64,000 nt of DNA, from NCBI GenBank assembly GCA_965651695.1, contig CBFGTI010000008.1, forward strand, positions 1 through 64,000, read 5' to 3'. Below are positions 41,124 to 50,768 of this stretch, piece by piece. This DNA comes from Imperialibacter sp965651695. Lineage in GTDB: Bacteria > Bacteroidota > Bacteroidia > Cytophagales > Cyclobacteriaceae. The notes beneath the pieces were generated by a model. The model saw only the letters and a program-made list of their open reading frames with translations. It had not been told where the DNA came from and made no database searches. Positions within the stretch are counted from its first letter, which is position 1. Each line of letters starts with the position of its first letter. The position numbers were made by a program, and so were the translations under genes.

Positions 41124-41333
41124 TAAAGGGCGCAAAATAAGATCAGATTTAAATAATGTAAGGAACAAACGCACATCGGGCCCGCTTATTAGGTAAAAGT
41201 AATTCAATGTCGTTTAGTTAGTGGTATATAATCCTCTCCCTGCCCTCACTGGCCGTGCGCCTCCTAAGAGGGACAATCGGCCTGACTAAGCGACATTGAA
41301 AAGTAATTATTAACAAACTTTGAAGACGGATAC

Positions 41334-41615
41334 ATGAAAGCGATATGGAATGGGAAAACGCTAGCCGAGAGCGATGACACCCTGGTAGTTGAAAATAACC
41401 ACTACTTTCCGGCCGGTAGTATCAACAAAGAGTACTTTAAGGAAAGCAGCACCCATACGGAATGCCCGTGGAAGGGCACGGCGAGTTATTACACGCTGGA
41501 GGTGAATGGCGAACGCAACAAAGATGCAGCATGGTACTACCCTAATCCTAAAGATGCAGCAAAGCAAATTGCCGGCTATGTGGCCTTTTGGAAAGGTGTG
41601 AAAGTGGAGGCGTGA
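41334..41615 (+). CDS. DUF427 domain protein
   Basis: A 93-residue single-domain protein. The conserved elements are IWNGKTLAESDDTLVVEN, NHYFPAGSIN, CPWKGTASYYTLEV and AWYYPNPKDAAKQIAGYVAF, all hallmarks of DUF427, a small beta-rich domain of unknown function found in many bacteria and fungi. Cytoplasmic. It stands alone and converges with the following large gene (10-bp gap). Confidence 0.9.
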   Translation: MKAIWNGKTLAESDDTLVVENNHYFPAGSINKEYFKESSTHTECPWKGTASYYTLEVNGERNKDAAWYYPNPKDAAKQIAGYVAFWKGVKVEA

Positions 41616-41625
41616 GCTGTGGCGA

Positions 41626-44490
41626 CTAAAACCGTATGGACCCTATCAGGAGATTGAACAAAAAGGTTTCCTGCTCGGGTACATACACTATGCGGGCGCC
41701 TCCGGAGAACACCGGGAGATAACGCATCACATTGAAGTCGAGCAAAAGATCGGCACCTACCGAGTAGAATCTTTTCTCAATATCCTCGGTGCTTCCTATG
41801 CCATAATCGAAAAAAGCAGTGGTTCGCAGGCGCTGAATATTGAGTACGGGGCCGAGGGCAAGATCGGGGTACCACAAGGGTAGGGCATAATAGGCAGAAA
41901 ACGTTGAGAGGTTTGTGAAAGACTGGTAGGTGAAGCCCCTGACGAACTGTATGCCGCTTTGGAAGCGGTAGTTGGCGATTTCTTCATTTTGATAAGCTCC
42001 CCTTAGCCGGAATGAATGGTTGGGAAGCGCACCAGGCAAATAGAGATATGCCTCTGCAGACCACAACCTGGAAGAATAGTCGCTGTTTTTGAAAAATGAA
42101 GCGGCGCCTTCACCCCCTTTAAAAGGCGTGTCGAAATAGTTTACTTCGAGCGTTTGACCCCACTTCGAATAAATATCTCTTTTGCTTTGCTTAAGCAAGC
42201 GCTGGTATGTAACCGAAGTTTCCAACGAATTGAGGATACCGTCTCGCTGCTGGTCGATATCAAAAACGGGGTTTGTATAGCCGTCGATCCTTGTGCTGGT
42301 GGCCCTCACCGATACGTCGGCGGTTTCGATATAAGCTGAGTGAGTAAAGTTGAAAGGCACCCGAAGGCCTGTATAGAAGGAGTTCTCCGTCCAATTGTAC
42401 AGGTTTCTTGAGTCGTCCACGTCCTGTATGACAGTGCGGGTACCGGAGGTTACCCCAACGTCGATGATGGGCCAGAAGCCCTGGTACGACAGGTTGCCCG
42501 TCCAGTAGCCGGTTCCTTCGTTCAAATTGACTACATAGCCACCGTCCAGGGCCAGAGTGCTTAGCACGTTTTGCGAGTACAGCCCCAGCTGAATTTGGTT
42601 GTCGCTCAGCGTGTTTATCCATCCCCATCCGTAAGGCCGGAACAGGTGCTGCAGCCTTTTGTACCTGGCCACTTCGTATTTCTTTTCGGGCACCGACTGA
42701 AGAATATCGGCGGCGTTTTCCTGCTCTACAAGCGGCGAAAAATAGTTGAGTGGGGTGTCGGTTATGGCGGCTTCTTCTATCCAATTTGCAGGCTCAATGC
42801 TGGTTTTCACTACGTCCCAGCCATCTTTGGTCATTTCGTTGTAGTACAGGATACCATCGGCCGAAACCACTGGGTTGAAAGCCCCTAACCGGGAGGAGGT
42901 GACCTTAAAAAGCTCTTTCGATTGCTTGTCGATGACGTAAATGTTGTCGATGCCGGTTCTATCGGAGCTGAAGAACAGATGGGCTTCCGTTGCGTAAGGG
43001 TGCCCGAAATTTTCTTCTGAAGACGAATGCCAGACCGTTTCTTCACCTGATTCGACGTCAATCGATACCAGCTCTTTTAGCGGTGGAGAGTGCTTCAGTG
43101 CCACAATGGATCGGCCGTTGTGGCTAAATCGGGGCATGGTATAAAGCTTATTGCCCGGGTTATAGAAGGCTTTAACCTCGGCTCCATGGCTGGCATCGAG
43201 CAGCACCAGCCGGTAGCTGTTGTTGAGGCCAATTTCCACGGTAACGACACGGCTGCCGTCGGGGGAAATGGCCGCGCCCTTGTAACGTTCCCTTTTTCCA
43301 ACGGTATGCGTTTTTCCGGATGCAGTATCATAGATCATAATTCCCGAATAGCTCACCCGTTCGAAGCGCGGATGAAAAAACATTTCGTTCCAAACCACCT
43401 TGCCGCCTCCCGAAGAAAGGTAGCCGTTGTCGTCCCACACCCCAAGCGTGTGCAGCACTTCCCAATCGCCACCTTCCTTTTGTTGCACTAGCTGAGAAAT
43501 GTTGCCTATACCGTACCTGATGGCGAGAATACTGCCATCGGCCATCGGTTGCGGATATGCGTATTCCGTAAAGGTGCTGTTTTTTCGGGTAGTGAGATTA
43601 TCGAAGCTTGTAAGGTTGAGGCTATTAACCTGCATGCGATAAAGGGAGTCGAGCTCCTGGCTCATCAGCCGGTAATTTTTCAGGAGGTTATTCCCTGTTT
43701 CTTTTTTTAAGGCAGTAGAGAAAGCAAAGGGCACAATCGGCTGGCGAAAAGCCCGTTCGGTTACGCGGTCCAGCACGTCGCTTCCGTAGGTTCGCCGTAA
43801 AAATGTAGTAAACAGATAGCCCGTAAGATAGTGGTTGGGAACCTGGTGTTTATACGACCGCAGGTACTGCTTGTTGTACGAGAAACCGCCTCTGTCGAGC
43901 ACGTTGGCCCGGTGGAGTGCCTGAAAATAGGCAATTCTGCCTCGGCCGGACGATGTGAGGGCCGTTTCCACACCGACGGCATCGCCCTCCCAAAGCCACA
44001 GGGGGGTTGATATAAAGGAAAGACCTGCCAGCACATCTTCTCCAAAAAGCCAAAAGGCATATTTCGATAAACCGGTAATGGCCTTATCGTACTGTACGAT
44101 GTGGCGGAATTCGTGTACGGCCAGCAAGTTGAGCCAGTCGTTGTTTCCTAAAAATTTATAGTCCTGTGGTGGCACCGTGAAAAACTCTGACCTGCGCGGC
44201 CCCAGGGTAACGAACCCGTTGGACACGGTGCCCTGGTTTTGCAGAATGAGCGGGATCGGCCTTGGTGCTTTGCCCAGGCTGGCAGAAACAGGCTTGTGAA
44301 GATACTCAAGGGTATTGGCCATGCGCTGGCCTTCTTGCTCGAAGCCCTCCGGAAAGATAATATTAAAATGGTCGGTGATAATTTCGTTGTATCTTAACGA
44401 GGCTGGCGTATTATCCAGCACGATTCCCTGGGCTCCCACCCCAGAAACCAACGAAATACAAAAAAGGAGCAGGAGGAGTGGTTTGCGCAT
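41626..44490 (-). CDS. Metallopeptidase-like/TolB-propeller/outer-membrane-barrel fusion protein
   Basis: A 954-residue exported protein. After a Sec signal (LLLLLFCISLVSGVGAQG) come three parts. First, a gluzincin-type domain: AVHEFRHIVQYDK gives HEFRH at residues 126-130, and LWLWEGDAVGVE supplies Glu168, a plausible third zinc ligand 38 residues later. Second, about residues 340-640 with PD40/TolB-like blades (GAAISPDGSRVVTVEIG, MPRFSHNGRSIVALKHS, HLFFSSDRTGIDNIYVI). Third, a C-terminal part rich in alternating aromatic strands that ends in FNLLIGSIRF with a terminal Phe, as expected of an outer-membrane barrel. The catalytic role is inferred; similar proteins are usually annotated only as TolB-like. 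The start at 44490 has a proper signal peptide; the frame extends further upstream without one. Confidence 0.75.
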   Translation of the reverse strand: MRKPLLLLLFCISLVSGVGAQGIVLDNTPASLRYNEIITDHFNIIFPEGFEQEGQRMANTLEYLHKPVSASLGKAPRPIPLILQNQGTVSNGFVTLGPRRSEFFTVPPQDYKFLGNNDWLNLLAVHEFRHIVQYDKAITGLSKYAFWLFGEDVLAGLSFISTPLWLWEGDAVGVETALTSSGRGRIAYFQALHRANVLDRGGFSYNKQYLRSYKHQVPNHYLTGYLFTTFLRRTYGSDVLDRVTERAFRQPIVPFAFSTALKKETGNNLLKNYRLMSQELDSLYRMQVNSLNLTSFDNLTTRKNSTFTEYAYPQPMADGSILAIRYGIGNISQLVQQKEGGDWEVLHTLGVWDDNGYLSSGGGKVVWNEMFFHPRFERVSYSGIMIYDTASGKTHTVGKRERYKGAAISPDGSRVVTVEIGLNNSYRLVLLDASHGAEVKAFYNPGNKLYTMPRFSHNGRSIVALKHSPPLKELVSIDVESGEETVWHSSSEENFGHPYATEAHLFFSSDRTGIDNIYVIDKQSKELFKVTSSRLGAFNPVVSADGILYYNEMTKDGWDVVKTSIEPANWIEEAAITDTPLNYFSPLVEQENAADILQSVPEKKYEVARYKRLQHLFRPYGWGWINTLSDNQIQLGLYSQNVLSTLALDGGYVVNLNEGTGYWTGNLSYQGFWPIIDVGVTSGTRTVIQDVDDSRNLYNWTENSFYTGLRVPFNFTHSAYIETADVSVRATSTRIDGYTNPVFDIDQQRDGILNSLETSVTYQRLLKQSKRDIYSKWGQTLEVNYFDTPFKGGEGAASFFKNSDYSSRLWSAEAYLYLPGALPNHSFRLRGAYQNEEIANYRFQSGIQFVRGFTYQSFTNLSTFSAYYALPLWYPDLALGPVLNIQRLRTTAFFDYGIGSTEDIEKRFYSVGADLLLDFNVMRYLPVFSGGARIVYVPEQETFLFNLLIGSIRF

Positions 44491-44524
44491 AGGCTGGAAA
44501 CAATTTACAGGTATATGTACCTTA

Positions 44525-45667
44525 TCACACAAAGCATTTGAGCAGCGTGCCGATATCCTTTTCATTATTGTAAACGTTAGGCGAAATTCGCACGGAATTA
44601 CCCCTAACGGAGACACTCACACGATTTTTTTGGAGTAACTCGCGGGTCTTTTCCATTGAAGCTGCGTCTCTAAAGCGGACGCCAAACAAATGAGGAGCCC
44701 TGTATGCCTCGTCTTCGAGGATATAGCCACGAGACTGGAGAGTGGTTATCGCATCGCTGGTTAAACCCTTGCAGTAGCCCATAATTTCTGGAACGCTCCA
44801 TTTCAGTATTTGTTTGATCGCGGCCTTCAACATAGGCACCAAAATGAAGTTGCTGTGCTCGCCCACTTCGTACCTCAGCGCACCCTCGTGGTATTTGTCC
44901 TGGTAGTTGACAAGGTTGCTGAAGTTTTCGCTGTCGAAACGGTTGATCCAGTTTTCTTCGATGGGCGTGCCGTTGTCGAAAAACGGGCCGTAGTACGCCA
45001 GCCCGATAGCATAAGGGCCCATCAGCCATTTGTACCCGGCACAAATCAAGGCGTCGGGCTCAATCTCATTTATTTTAAAAGGGAAAGCACCAACCGATTG
45101 TGTGCCATCAATTATTAAAAGAGCTCCGACTTCGCGGGATCTTTTCCGGATGGCTATCAGGTCGAAAATTGTGCCGTCGGCCCAATGGCAATGGCTCAGC
45201 GCCACCACCTTGGTTTTGGTAGTGATTGCCTCCAAAATTTTCTCATTCCACATTTTGCCTCGTGGCGAACTTACCGGCGGCGAAACGATGTTCACTGTCG
45301 CTCCTTTCTCCTGGCAAAGGCGCATCCACGGGTATACATTGCTGGGAAATTGCTCACCGGCTACCAGCACCTCTTCACCGCTGGAGAGGGGTACGTTTTT
45401 GGCAACGGTGGCCATGCCGTACGACACGGCAGGGATAACGACAATCCTGTTTGGCTCGTCGGCGCCGATCACATCAGCAAAAAGCTCCCGTAGTTGCTCT
45501 GTTTCCGTAAAGAAGTCGGAAGCTTTTACCTCGTAGGGAAATCTTTTTCGCTCAATGCCTTCAATGCCTGCTTTTTCTACCTTCTTAAGCATGGGCGACA
45601 TATAGGCACAGTTGAGGTAAGGTACACCATCTGGCAGAAAAAACTTATCTCTTTGACATTCGAGCAT
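44525..45667 (-). CDS. Class V aminotransferase-fold PLP enzyme
   Basis: A 380-residue cytoplasmic PLP-dependent enzyme. The cofactor Lys is in ICAGYKWLMGPYAIG, preceded by IIDGTQSVGAFPF (the Asp contacting the pyridine nitrogen) and SHCHWADGTIFDL. The N-terminal FLPDGVPYLNCAYMSPM is typical of cysteine desulfurase/isopenicillin-epimerase-like members. No sulfur-transfer partner genes are near, and the conserved Cys loop of desulfurases is not obvious, so the reaction is undefined. It lies between the large fusion protein (34 bp) and the threonine-dehydratase-like gene. Confidence 0.85.
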   Translation of the reverse strand: MLECQRDKFFLPDGVPYLNCAYMSPMLKKVEKAGIEGIERKRFPYEVKASDFFTETEQLRELFADVIGADEPNRIVVIPAVSYGMATVAKNVPLSSGEEVLVAGEQFPSNVYPWMRLCQEKGATVNIVSPPVSSPRGKMWNEKILEAITTKTKVVALSHCHWADGTIFDLIAIRKRSREVGALLIIDGTQSVGAFPFKINEIEPDALICAGYKWLMGPYAIGLAYYGPFFDNGTPIEENWINRFDSENFSNLVNYQDKYHEGALRYEVGEHSNFILVPMLKAAIKQILKWSVPEIMGYCKGLTSDAITTLQSRGYILEDEAYRAPHLFGVRFRDAASMEKTRELLQKNRVSVSVRGNSVRISPNVYNNEKDIGTLLKCFV

Positions 45668-45737
45668 GGCCGTTGTTTAAAACTTTTGAAGTAAAAATAC
45701 CCTGATCAGCTTAATTGATGACAAAAGATAGCGGATT

Positions 45738-45751
45738 TTCCACTAGTGGAA
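45738..45751. repeat. Perfect 14-bp palindrome
   Basis: TTCCACTAGTGGAA at 45738-45751 reads identically on both strands. It lies in the 108-bp spacer between two PLP-enzyme genes and could be a regulator's operator; no promoter box is evident nearby. Confidence 0.5.
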
Positions 45752-45775
45752 CGGCCGCAGGCTATTTTCTGATGC

Positions 45776-46741
45776 TTAGCTGAATTCTTTTCCGAACGGC
45801 AGGTTTTCGAGGTCCACGTTTCCTCCCGACAGGATGATCCCAATTTTCTTTTCCTGAAAATCGCCCTTTCTCTTCAACAAAGCGGCAAATGGCACAGCGC
45901 AGGAGGGCTCTATGATTATTTTCATACGTTCCCAAATGATCCGCATGGCATCTACAATTTCGGCTTCGGAAACCGTGACAATTTCCTTTACGTGCCGCCT
46001 GATGATCTCGAAAGTAAGCGGGCCCAGGTTGGTACGCAGGCCGTCGGCAATGGTGTCGGGGCTTTTTGCGGTTACAATTTTTCCTTCTTTCATCGAGCGC
46101 CAGGCGTCGTTGGCCTTTTCGGGCTCGCCGGCAATCACCTCGGTGCGGGGCGAGAGGTAGTGGCAGGCAAGTGCGGTGCCGCTTATGAGGCCACCGCCGC
46201 CTACGGGAGCCAAAATAGCGTTGAGGTCTACCACTTCTTCCATCAGCTCTTTTGCTGCCGTAGCCTGACCGGCTATGATGGCAGGGTCGTTGTACGGCGG
46301 TATAAAAGTGGCCCCCGTCTGCTTGATCAGCTTTTTCAGGGTTTCTTCCCTCGACTTCAGCGTTGGTTCGCAAAAAACAACTTCGGCTCCGTAGCCTACT
46401 ACAGCATTCTTTTTTACTTCGGCAGAATTATCGGGCATAACGATGTAGGCCTTCACGCCGGCAAGTTTAGAGGCAAGCGCCACGGCTTGCGCATGATTGC
46501 CCGACGAATGGGTGGCAAAACCTCGAAGGCGGTCTTCCGGACGAATAGAGAAGATCGCATTGACGGCGCCACGCATTTTAAAAGCGCCAACCTTCTGGAA
46601 GTTCTCGCACTTGAAGAAAACATTAGCGCCCACCATCTCATCGATGCTGTGAGAGGTGAGTACGGGGGTATGGAGTATGTGCCGGGCAATACGTGTATGA
46701 GCTCGTTTTATATCGCTCATCGAAGGGATTGTTAATTCCAT
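45776..46741 (-). CDS. Threonine/serine dehydratase-like PLP enzyme
   Basis: A 321-residue fold-type II PLP enzyme. The Schiff-base Lys is in KVGAFKMRGAVNA, the phosphate-binding loop is GGGGLISG, and ATHSSGNHAQAVALA is the conserved substrate loop. The length and absence of a C-terminal regulatory domain match catabolic threonine dehydratase, serine racemase and related enzymes. Which of these activities it has cannot be told. The ATG at 46741 is used; the Met at 46720 is an alternative. It shares strand and short spacing with the class V PLP gene downstream, so they may be co-transcribed. Confidence 0.88.
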   Translation of the reverse strand: MELTIPSMSDIKRAHTRIARHILHTPVLTSHSIDEMVGANVFFKCENFQKVGAFKMRGAVNAIFSIRPEDRLRGFATHSSGNHAQAVALASKLAGVKAYIVMPDNSAEVKKNAVVGYGAEVVFCEPTLKSREETLKKLIKQTGATFIPPYNDPAIIAGQATAAKELMEEVVDLNAILAPVGGGGLISGTALACHYLSPRTEVIAGEPEKANDAWRSMKEGKIVTAKSPDTIADGLRTNLGPLTFEIIRRHVKEIVTVSEAEIVDAMRIIWERMKIIIEPSCAVPFAALLKRKGDFQEKKIGIILSGGNVDLENLPFGKEFS

Positions 46742-46895
46742 TATCTAAGCAGTAGTGGTTAGTAAGCAGTTTGCCAAAAAGCTGTGTGGTAAAAGGAGTT
46801 CCGTATCTATTTTCCGCTGCTATATGCGCATGGTAGCACCATAGTATTTACGCAGCAGCGCTATTTTTCCTGCCGGGTGTTTCTGCATGAGCTAA

Positions 46896-49676
46896 TCAAT
46901 GAGCTTCCAGCCAGTTGTTGCCCACACCGGTTCCGACTTCCAAAGGTACATCAAGCGGAATGGCATTTTTCATATAATCCACCACTTTTTCTTTTACAAG
47001 ATCCAGCTCATTTTCATAAACATCAAAAACCAATTCATCGTGCACCTGCATAATCATTTTGGTTTTTAAATTTTCGCTGACCAGCCAATCGTGAATTTGG
47101 ATCATGGCCACCTTGATCATGTCGGCGGCACTCCCCTGTATTGGCGCATTGATGGCGTTGCGCTCTGCAAATCCGCGAAGTGTAATGTTACGTGAGTTGA
47201 TATCGCGGAGGTAACGGCGGCGGCCCAGGATGGTAGTTACGTACTCTTGCTCCCGGGCAATGTTCACCACGTTGTCCATATATCGCTTCACGGCCGGAAA
47301 CTCGGCAAAGTAGGCATCGATTATATCTTTGGCTTCGGACCGCGAAATACCCAGGTTTTCGGCAAGGCCAAACGCCGAAATACCGTAGATAATACCAAAG
47401 TTGGCCGATTTTGCTATCCGCCGCATGTTTGAGTCTACCTGTTCCAGGGGTTTTTTGAATATCTTGCTGGCGGTGGTGGAGTGGATGTCTCTGCCCGACC
47501 GGAACGCCTCTATCATACTTTCGTCTTTGGCAAAATCGGCCATTATGCGTAATTCTATCTGAGAGTAGTCGGCAGAAAGTATCTTGTAGCCTTCTTCCCT
47601 TGGAACAAATGCCTTGCGTATCTCCCGGCCTTTTTCGGTGCGTATCGGTATGTTTTGCAGGTTTGGATTGTTGGAGCTCAGCCGGCCTGTGGCGGCCACA
47701 GCCTGCCGGTAGTCGGTATGCACTCGGCCGTCAATTTTGCTTATCATCAGCGGCAGTGCGTCAACGTACGTCGACTTTAGCTTCTGATACTCCCTGAACT
47801 CCAGAATTTTATTGGCAATAGGATGCTCGTTGGCAAGCTTCGACAGAATATCTTCGCCGGTGGCATACTGCCCGGTTTTCGTCTTTTTCGGGTTTTCGAT
47901 CAGCCTGAGTTTTTCGAAAAGTATATCGCCCAGCTGCTTGGGCGACGCAATGTTGAAGGTGCCGCCTGCCATTTCGTAGATTTCCTTCTCTACTCTGCTG
48001 CTCTCCTTTTCCAGCTCTACCGACATCTCCTTCAAGGTGCCCGTGTCAATTTTTACACCTTCATACTCCATATACGACAGAACTCTCACCAGTGGCATTT
48101 CTACCTCCTGCAAGAGCTTTTGCATGCCCAGCTTGTCGATCTCAGGGGCAAGCGCATACTTTAGCTGCAGCGTGATGTCGGCATCTTCGGCGGCATACTC
48201 TTTTATAGCCTCAGGGTCGGCGTCTCTCATCGAGCCCTGCTTGCCGCCTTTTTTGCCGATAAGCGTTTCTATGGAAATGGGTGTGTAGTTAAGGTAGTTT
48301 TCGGCCAGCACATCCATATTATGCCGGGTGTCGGGGTCGATCAGGTAGTGTGCCAGCATGGTGTCGTACATCGGGCTACATACTTCTACACCATATTTTT
48401 TCAGCACCGTCATATCGTATTTGATGTTCTGGCCCACCTTGTTTATTGTTTGGCTTTCAAATACCCGTTTGAATTCGTGAACAATGCTTTTAGCCGCTTC
48501 GTAATCGGCAGGTACCGGCACGTAGTACGCTTCGCCGGGCACGTAAGCGAAAGACATACCCACGAGTTCAGCTTCAAACGAGTCGATGTCGGTAGTTTCC
48601 GTGTCAAAGCACACCTCGTCCTGTAGCAGCAGGTGCTTAACAAGGCTTTCGCGAAGTTCGGGCGTGTCGATCAGGTGGTAGTCGTGCACTTCGGTGATTG
48701 AAGATTTTCTTACAGCCGGTTCTTGTATCTCTACCGTCACCTCCGTTTTCACCGAAACCTCAAACAGCGCCATCTGCCCACTATCGGCCGGTTTCTGCTC
48801 TCCAAAGATTCGCTTGGCAAGTGTGCGAAACTCCAGCTCGTTAAATATAGGTTTCAGCTTGGGTTCGTCGGGCCCTTTGTATCGTAGCTGCTCCTCGTCG
48901 AAATCAACGGGAACATCGCATTTAATAGTGGCCAGCTCTTTACTCATAATGCCCTGCTGCCCAAACTGTATCACATTCTCCTGCAGCTTGCCCTTTAGCT
49001 GACCCGCATTTGCCACAAGGTTTTCGACCGTGCCAAATTCCTTTAAGAGTTTGCAGGCCGTTTTGGCTCCTATGCCCGGAATGCCCGGAATGTTATCCAC
49101 CGAATCGCCCATAAGCCCCAGCAGGTCGCGGATCTGGTCCACATTATCGATTTCATATTTGGCAAGCACCTCCGGCACGCCCATCACCTCGTGCGAATTG
49201 CCCAGAAAGGCAGGCTTAAACAGGTATACGTGGTCATGCACCAGTTGCGCATAGTCTTTGTCGGGGGTCATCATATACACGGCGTGGCCTGCTTCGCTAC
49301 CTTTTTTTGCAAAAGTGCCTATAATGTCGTCCGCTTCAAATCCGTCGAGTTCCAGCACCGGGATCTGGTAAGCATCGGCCAGTTTCTTAACCCACGGTAT
49401 TGCTATCTGTATATCCTCCGGCTGCTCCTGCCGGTTTGCTTTGTAAGCCTCAAATTGCGTATGCCTGAAGGTTGGCGCGGCGGTATCGAATGCGATGCCG
49501 ATATGGGTCGGTTTTTCTTTGGTGATTATCTCGAGCAGCGTATTGGTAAAGCCCAAAATGGCGCCTGTGCTCATTCCTTTTGAATTGATTCTGGGGTTTT
49601 TGCTAAATGCGAAATGCGCCCGGTAAATAAGCGCCATGGCATCAAGCAGGAAAAGTTTTTTATCCGGTGTACTCAT
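46896..49676 (-). CDS. polA: DNA polymerase I
   Basis: A 926-residue three-domain polymerase for Okazaki-fragment processing and repair. The 5'-3' exonuclease domain occupies about the first 300 residues (FLLDAMALIYRAHFAF, ELDGFEADDIIGTFAKK, GLMGDSVDNIPGIPGIGAKT). The 3'-5' proofreading domain keeps its catalytic DTE motif in VCFDTETTD and YAAEDADITLQL, so proofreading should be active. The polymerase domain has motif A DYSQIELRIMA, motif B MRRIAKSANFGIIYGIS and motif C QVHDELVFDVYE. It is cytoplasmic and not obviously in an operon. Confidence 0.97.
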   Translation of the reverse strand: MSTPDKKLFLLDAMALIYRAHFAFSKNPRINSKGMSTGAILGFTNTLLEIITKEKPTHIGIAFDTAAPTFRHTQFEAYKANRQEQPEDIQIAIPWVKKLADAYQIPVLELDGFEADDIIGTFAKKGSEAGHAVYMMTPDKDYAQLVHDHVYLFKPAFLGNSHEVMGVPEVLAKYEIDNVDQIRDLLGLMGDSVDNIPGIPGIGAKTACKLLKEFGTVENLVANAGQLKGKLQENVIQFGQQGIMSKELATIKCDVPVDFDEEQLRYKGPDEPKLKPIFNELEFRTLAKRIFGEQKPADSGQMALFEVSVKTEVTVEIQEPAVRKSSITEVHDYHLIDTPELRESLVKHLLLQDEVCFDTETTDIDSFEAELVGMSFAYVPGEAYYVPVPADYEAAKSIVHEFKRVFESQTINKVGQNIKYDMTVLKKYGVEVCSPMYDTMLAHYLIDPDTRHNMDVLAENYLNYTPISIETLIGKKGGKQGSMRDADPEAIKEYAAEDADITLQLKYALAPEIDKLGMQKLLQEVEMPLVRVLSYMEYEGVKIDTGTLKEMSVELEKESSRVEKEIYEMAGGTFNIASPKQLGDILFEKLRLIENPKKTKTGQYATGEDILSKLANEHPIANKILEFREYQKLKSTYVDALPLMISKIDGRVHTDYRQAVAATGRLSSNNPNLQNIPIRTEKGREIRKAFVPREEGYKILSADYSQIELRIMADFAKDESMIEAFRSGRDIHSTTASKIFKKPLEQVDSNMRRIAKSANFGIIYGISAFGLAENLGISRSEAKDIIDAYFAEFPAVKRYMDNVVNIAREQEYVTTILGRRRYLRDINSRNITLRGFAERNAINAPIQGSAADMIKVAMIQIHDWLVSENLKTKMIMQVHDELVFDVYENELDLVKEKVVDYMKNAIPLDVPLEVGTGVGNNWLEAH

Positions 49677-49814
49677 GAACGTAAAGGTAAAAAAAATGCT
49701 AACCGAAACGAGCGGGCAGTTAGGCGCGATGGACCATTTTCGTAAAAGTGGTTAATGAAAAAAATTTCGCTGCACCACCAACCATTTTGGGCTGCGTGTG
49801 TCTTTTCAGTCGGT

Positions 49815-49964
49815 ATGAGAAAACAACGATATTTTTTGCTTTTGGTGGGGCTGCTGGTTGCTTTAGTCTGTTTTCTGGTGTCGTTCGAATCGACAACGAA
49901 CTACGAAGAAAACAGCGCTGTAAGCTACCAACCCGACATTGCGAAAGAACTGCGCTACCCCTGA
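49815..49964 (+). CDS. Small single-span membrane protein (49 residues)
   Basis: A hydrophobic helix (RYFLLLVGLLVALVCFLVS) after a basic N-terminus MRKQ, followed by a polar tail (FESTTNYEENSAVSYQPDI). The frame begins at the ATG at 49815; an upstream ATG at 49755 would add noncoding-looking residues. No promoter or partner gene is clear, so coding status is moderate. It lies in the gap between polA and the DUF4251 gene, on the latter's strand. Confidence 0.5.
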   Translation: MRKQRYFLLLVGLLVALVCFLVSFESTTNYEENSAVSYQPDIAKELRYP

Positions 49965-50058
49965 GCCGGTGGCATGCTGTTTTTGTTAAAAAGTGCAAAA
50001 TTCTTCATTCTGGCATCACTTTTGAACCTCAGTAGATGGAAATCAGACGGAGGAAAAG

Positions 50059-50625
50059 ATGAAGAATGTAGTTAAGTTCAGTTTGCTGGCCCTGCTTATT
50101 GTATCTGTGCCGGCACTGGCGCAAAACGATACAGGCAAAGACAGGAAAGCAGAACGAAAAGAGCGCCGGCTGGCAAAGCAGGCGGAGAAGAAGGCCGAAA
50201 TGGAGCAGCTTTACAACCTGGTAACTAACAAGTCGTTCGTAATAGATGCCGACTTTTTGTACGACCGCTACAACCGGCAACGCATTGCCACCAATCACAA
50301 TTATGTGGCTATACAAGGCGACCGCATTGTGCTGCAAACCGCTTCACCAATGGGTTTTGGCTACAACGGCATGGGTGGCGTAACGGTGGTTGGCAAAATC
50401 CTCGATTACGAGATTAAGAAGGATAGAAAGGGGCAAAGCATATTTGTGACGGCCCAAATGACATCCGATTATGCAGGGCCCGGAACCGTTTTCATTAGAA
50501 TTAACGGTAAGGACAATGCGTCGGCACGGTTTTACGGCCCATGGGGTCGCGGCATAGAATTTTCAGGCAATGTGGAAATTCCTGAAAAATCATTTAGGTA
50601 TCAGGGGCAAACGGTTCCATTGTAG
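50059..50625 (+). CDS. DUF4251 domain exported protein
   Basis: A 188-residue protein with a signal peptide (FSLLALLIVSVPALAQ), a basic Lys/Arg/Glu-rich linker, and a C-terminal domain with YVAIQGDRIVLQTASP, GGVTVVGKILDYEIKKDRK and NVEIPEKSFRYQG-like strands, matching DUF4251, a family abundant in Bacteroidota with unknown function. It is probably periplasmic or outer-membrane associated. It is followed by a strong terminator. Confidence 0.85.
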   Translation: MKNVVKFSLLALLIVSVPALAQNDTGKDRKAERKERRLAKQAEKKAEMEQLYNLVTNKSFVIDADFLYDRYNRQRIATNHNYVAIQGDRIVLQTASPMGFGYNGMGGVTVVGKILDYEIKKDRKGQSIFVTAQMTSDYAGPGTVFIRINGKDNASARFYGPWGRGIEFSGNVEIPEKSFRYQGQTVPL

Positions 50626-50649
50626 CCGCCGCCTTCAACATACCCGGGT

Positions 50650-50679
50650 AAGCTCACTGCACAGCAGCGAGCTTTTTTT
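50650..50679 (+). terminator. Rho-independent terminator after DUF4251 gene
   Basis: AAGCTC-A-CTGC / GCAG-C-GAGCTT (a 10-bp stem with one A-C mismatch, 3-nt loop), followed by TTTTT. Confidence 0.85.
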
Positions 50680-50768
50680 GTTGTGCAGCATCTTATATAA
50701 TGCCTTTGGTGTAACCGCGCTTCTTTTATTCAAACTTTAGCGTAAAATTCAGGGCCAAATGATTTTTT

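Noticed and set aside
45730..45765. The spacer sequence around the palindrome (CCACTAGTGG, then CGGCCGC) resembles a cloning-vector polylinker with SpeI and NotI/EagI sites.
   Set aside because: The match to common polylinkers needs indels, there is no other vector sequence around it, and the flanking genes are ordinary. Chance or a palindromic operator is more likely.
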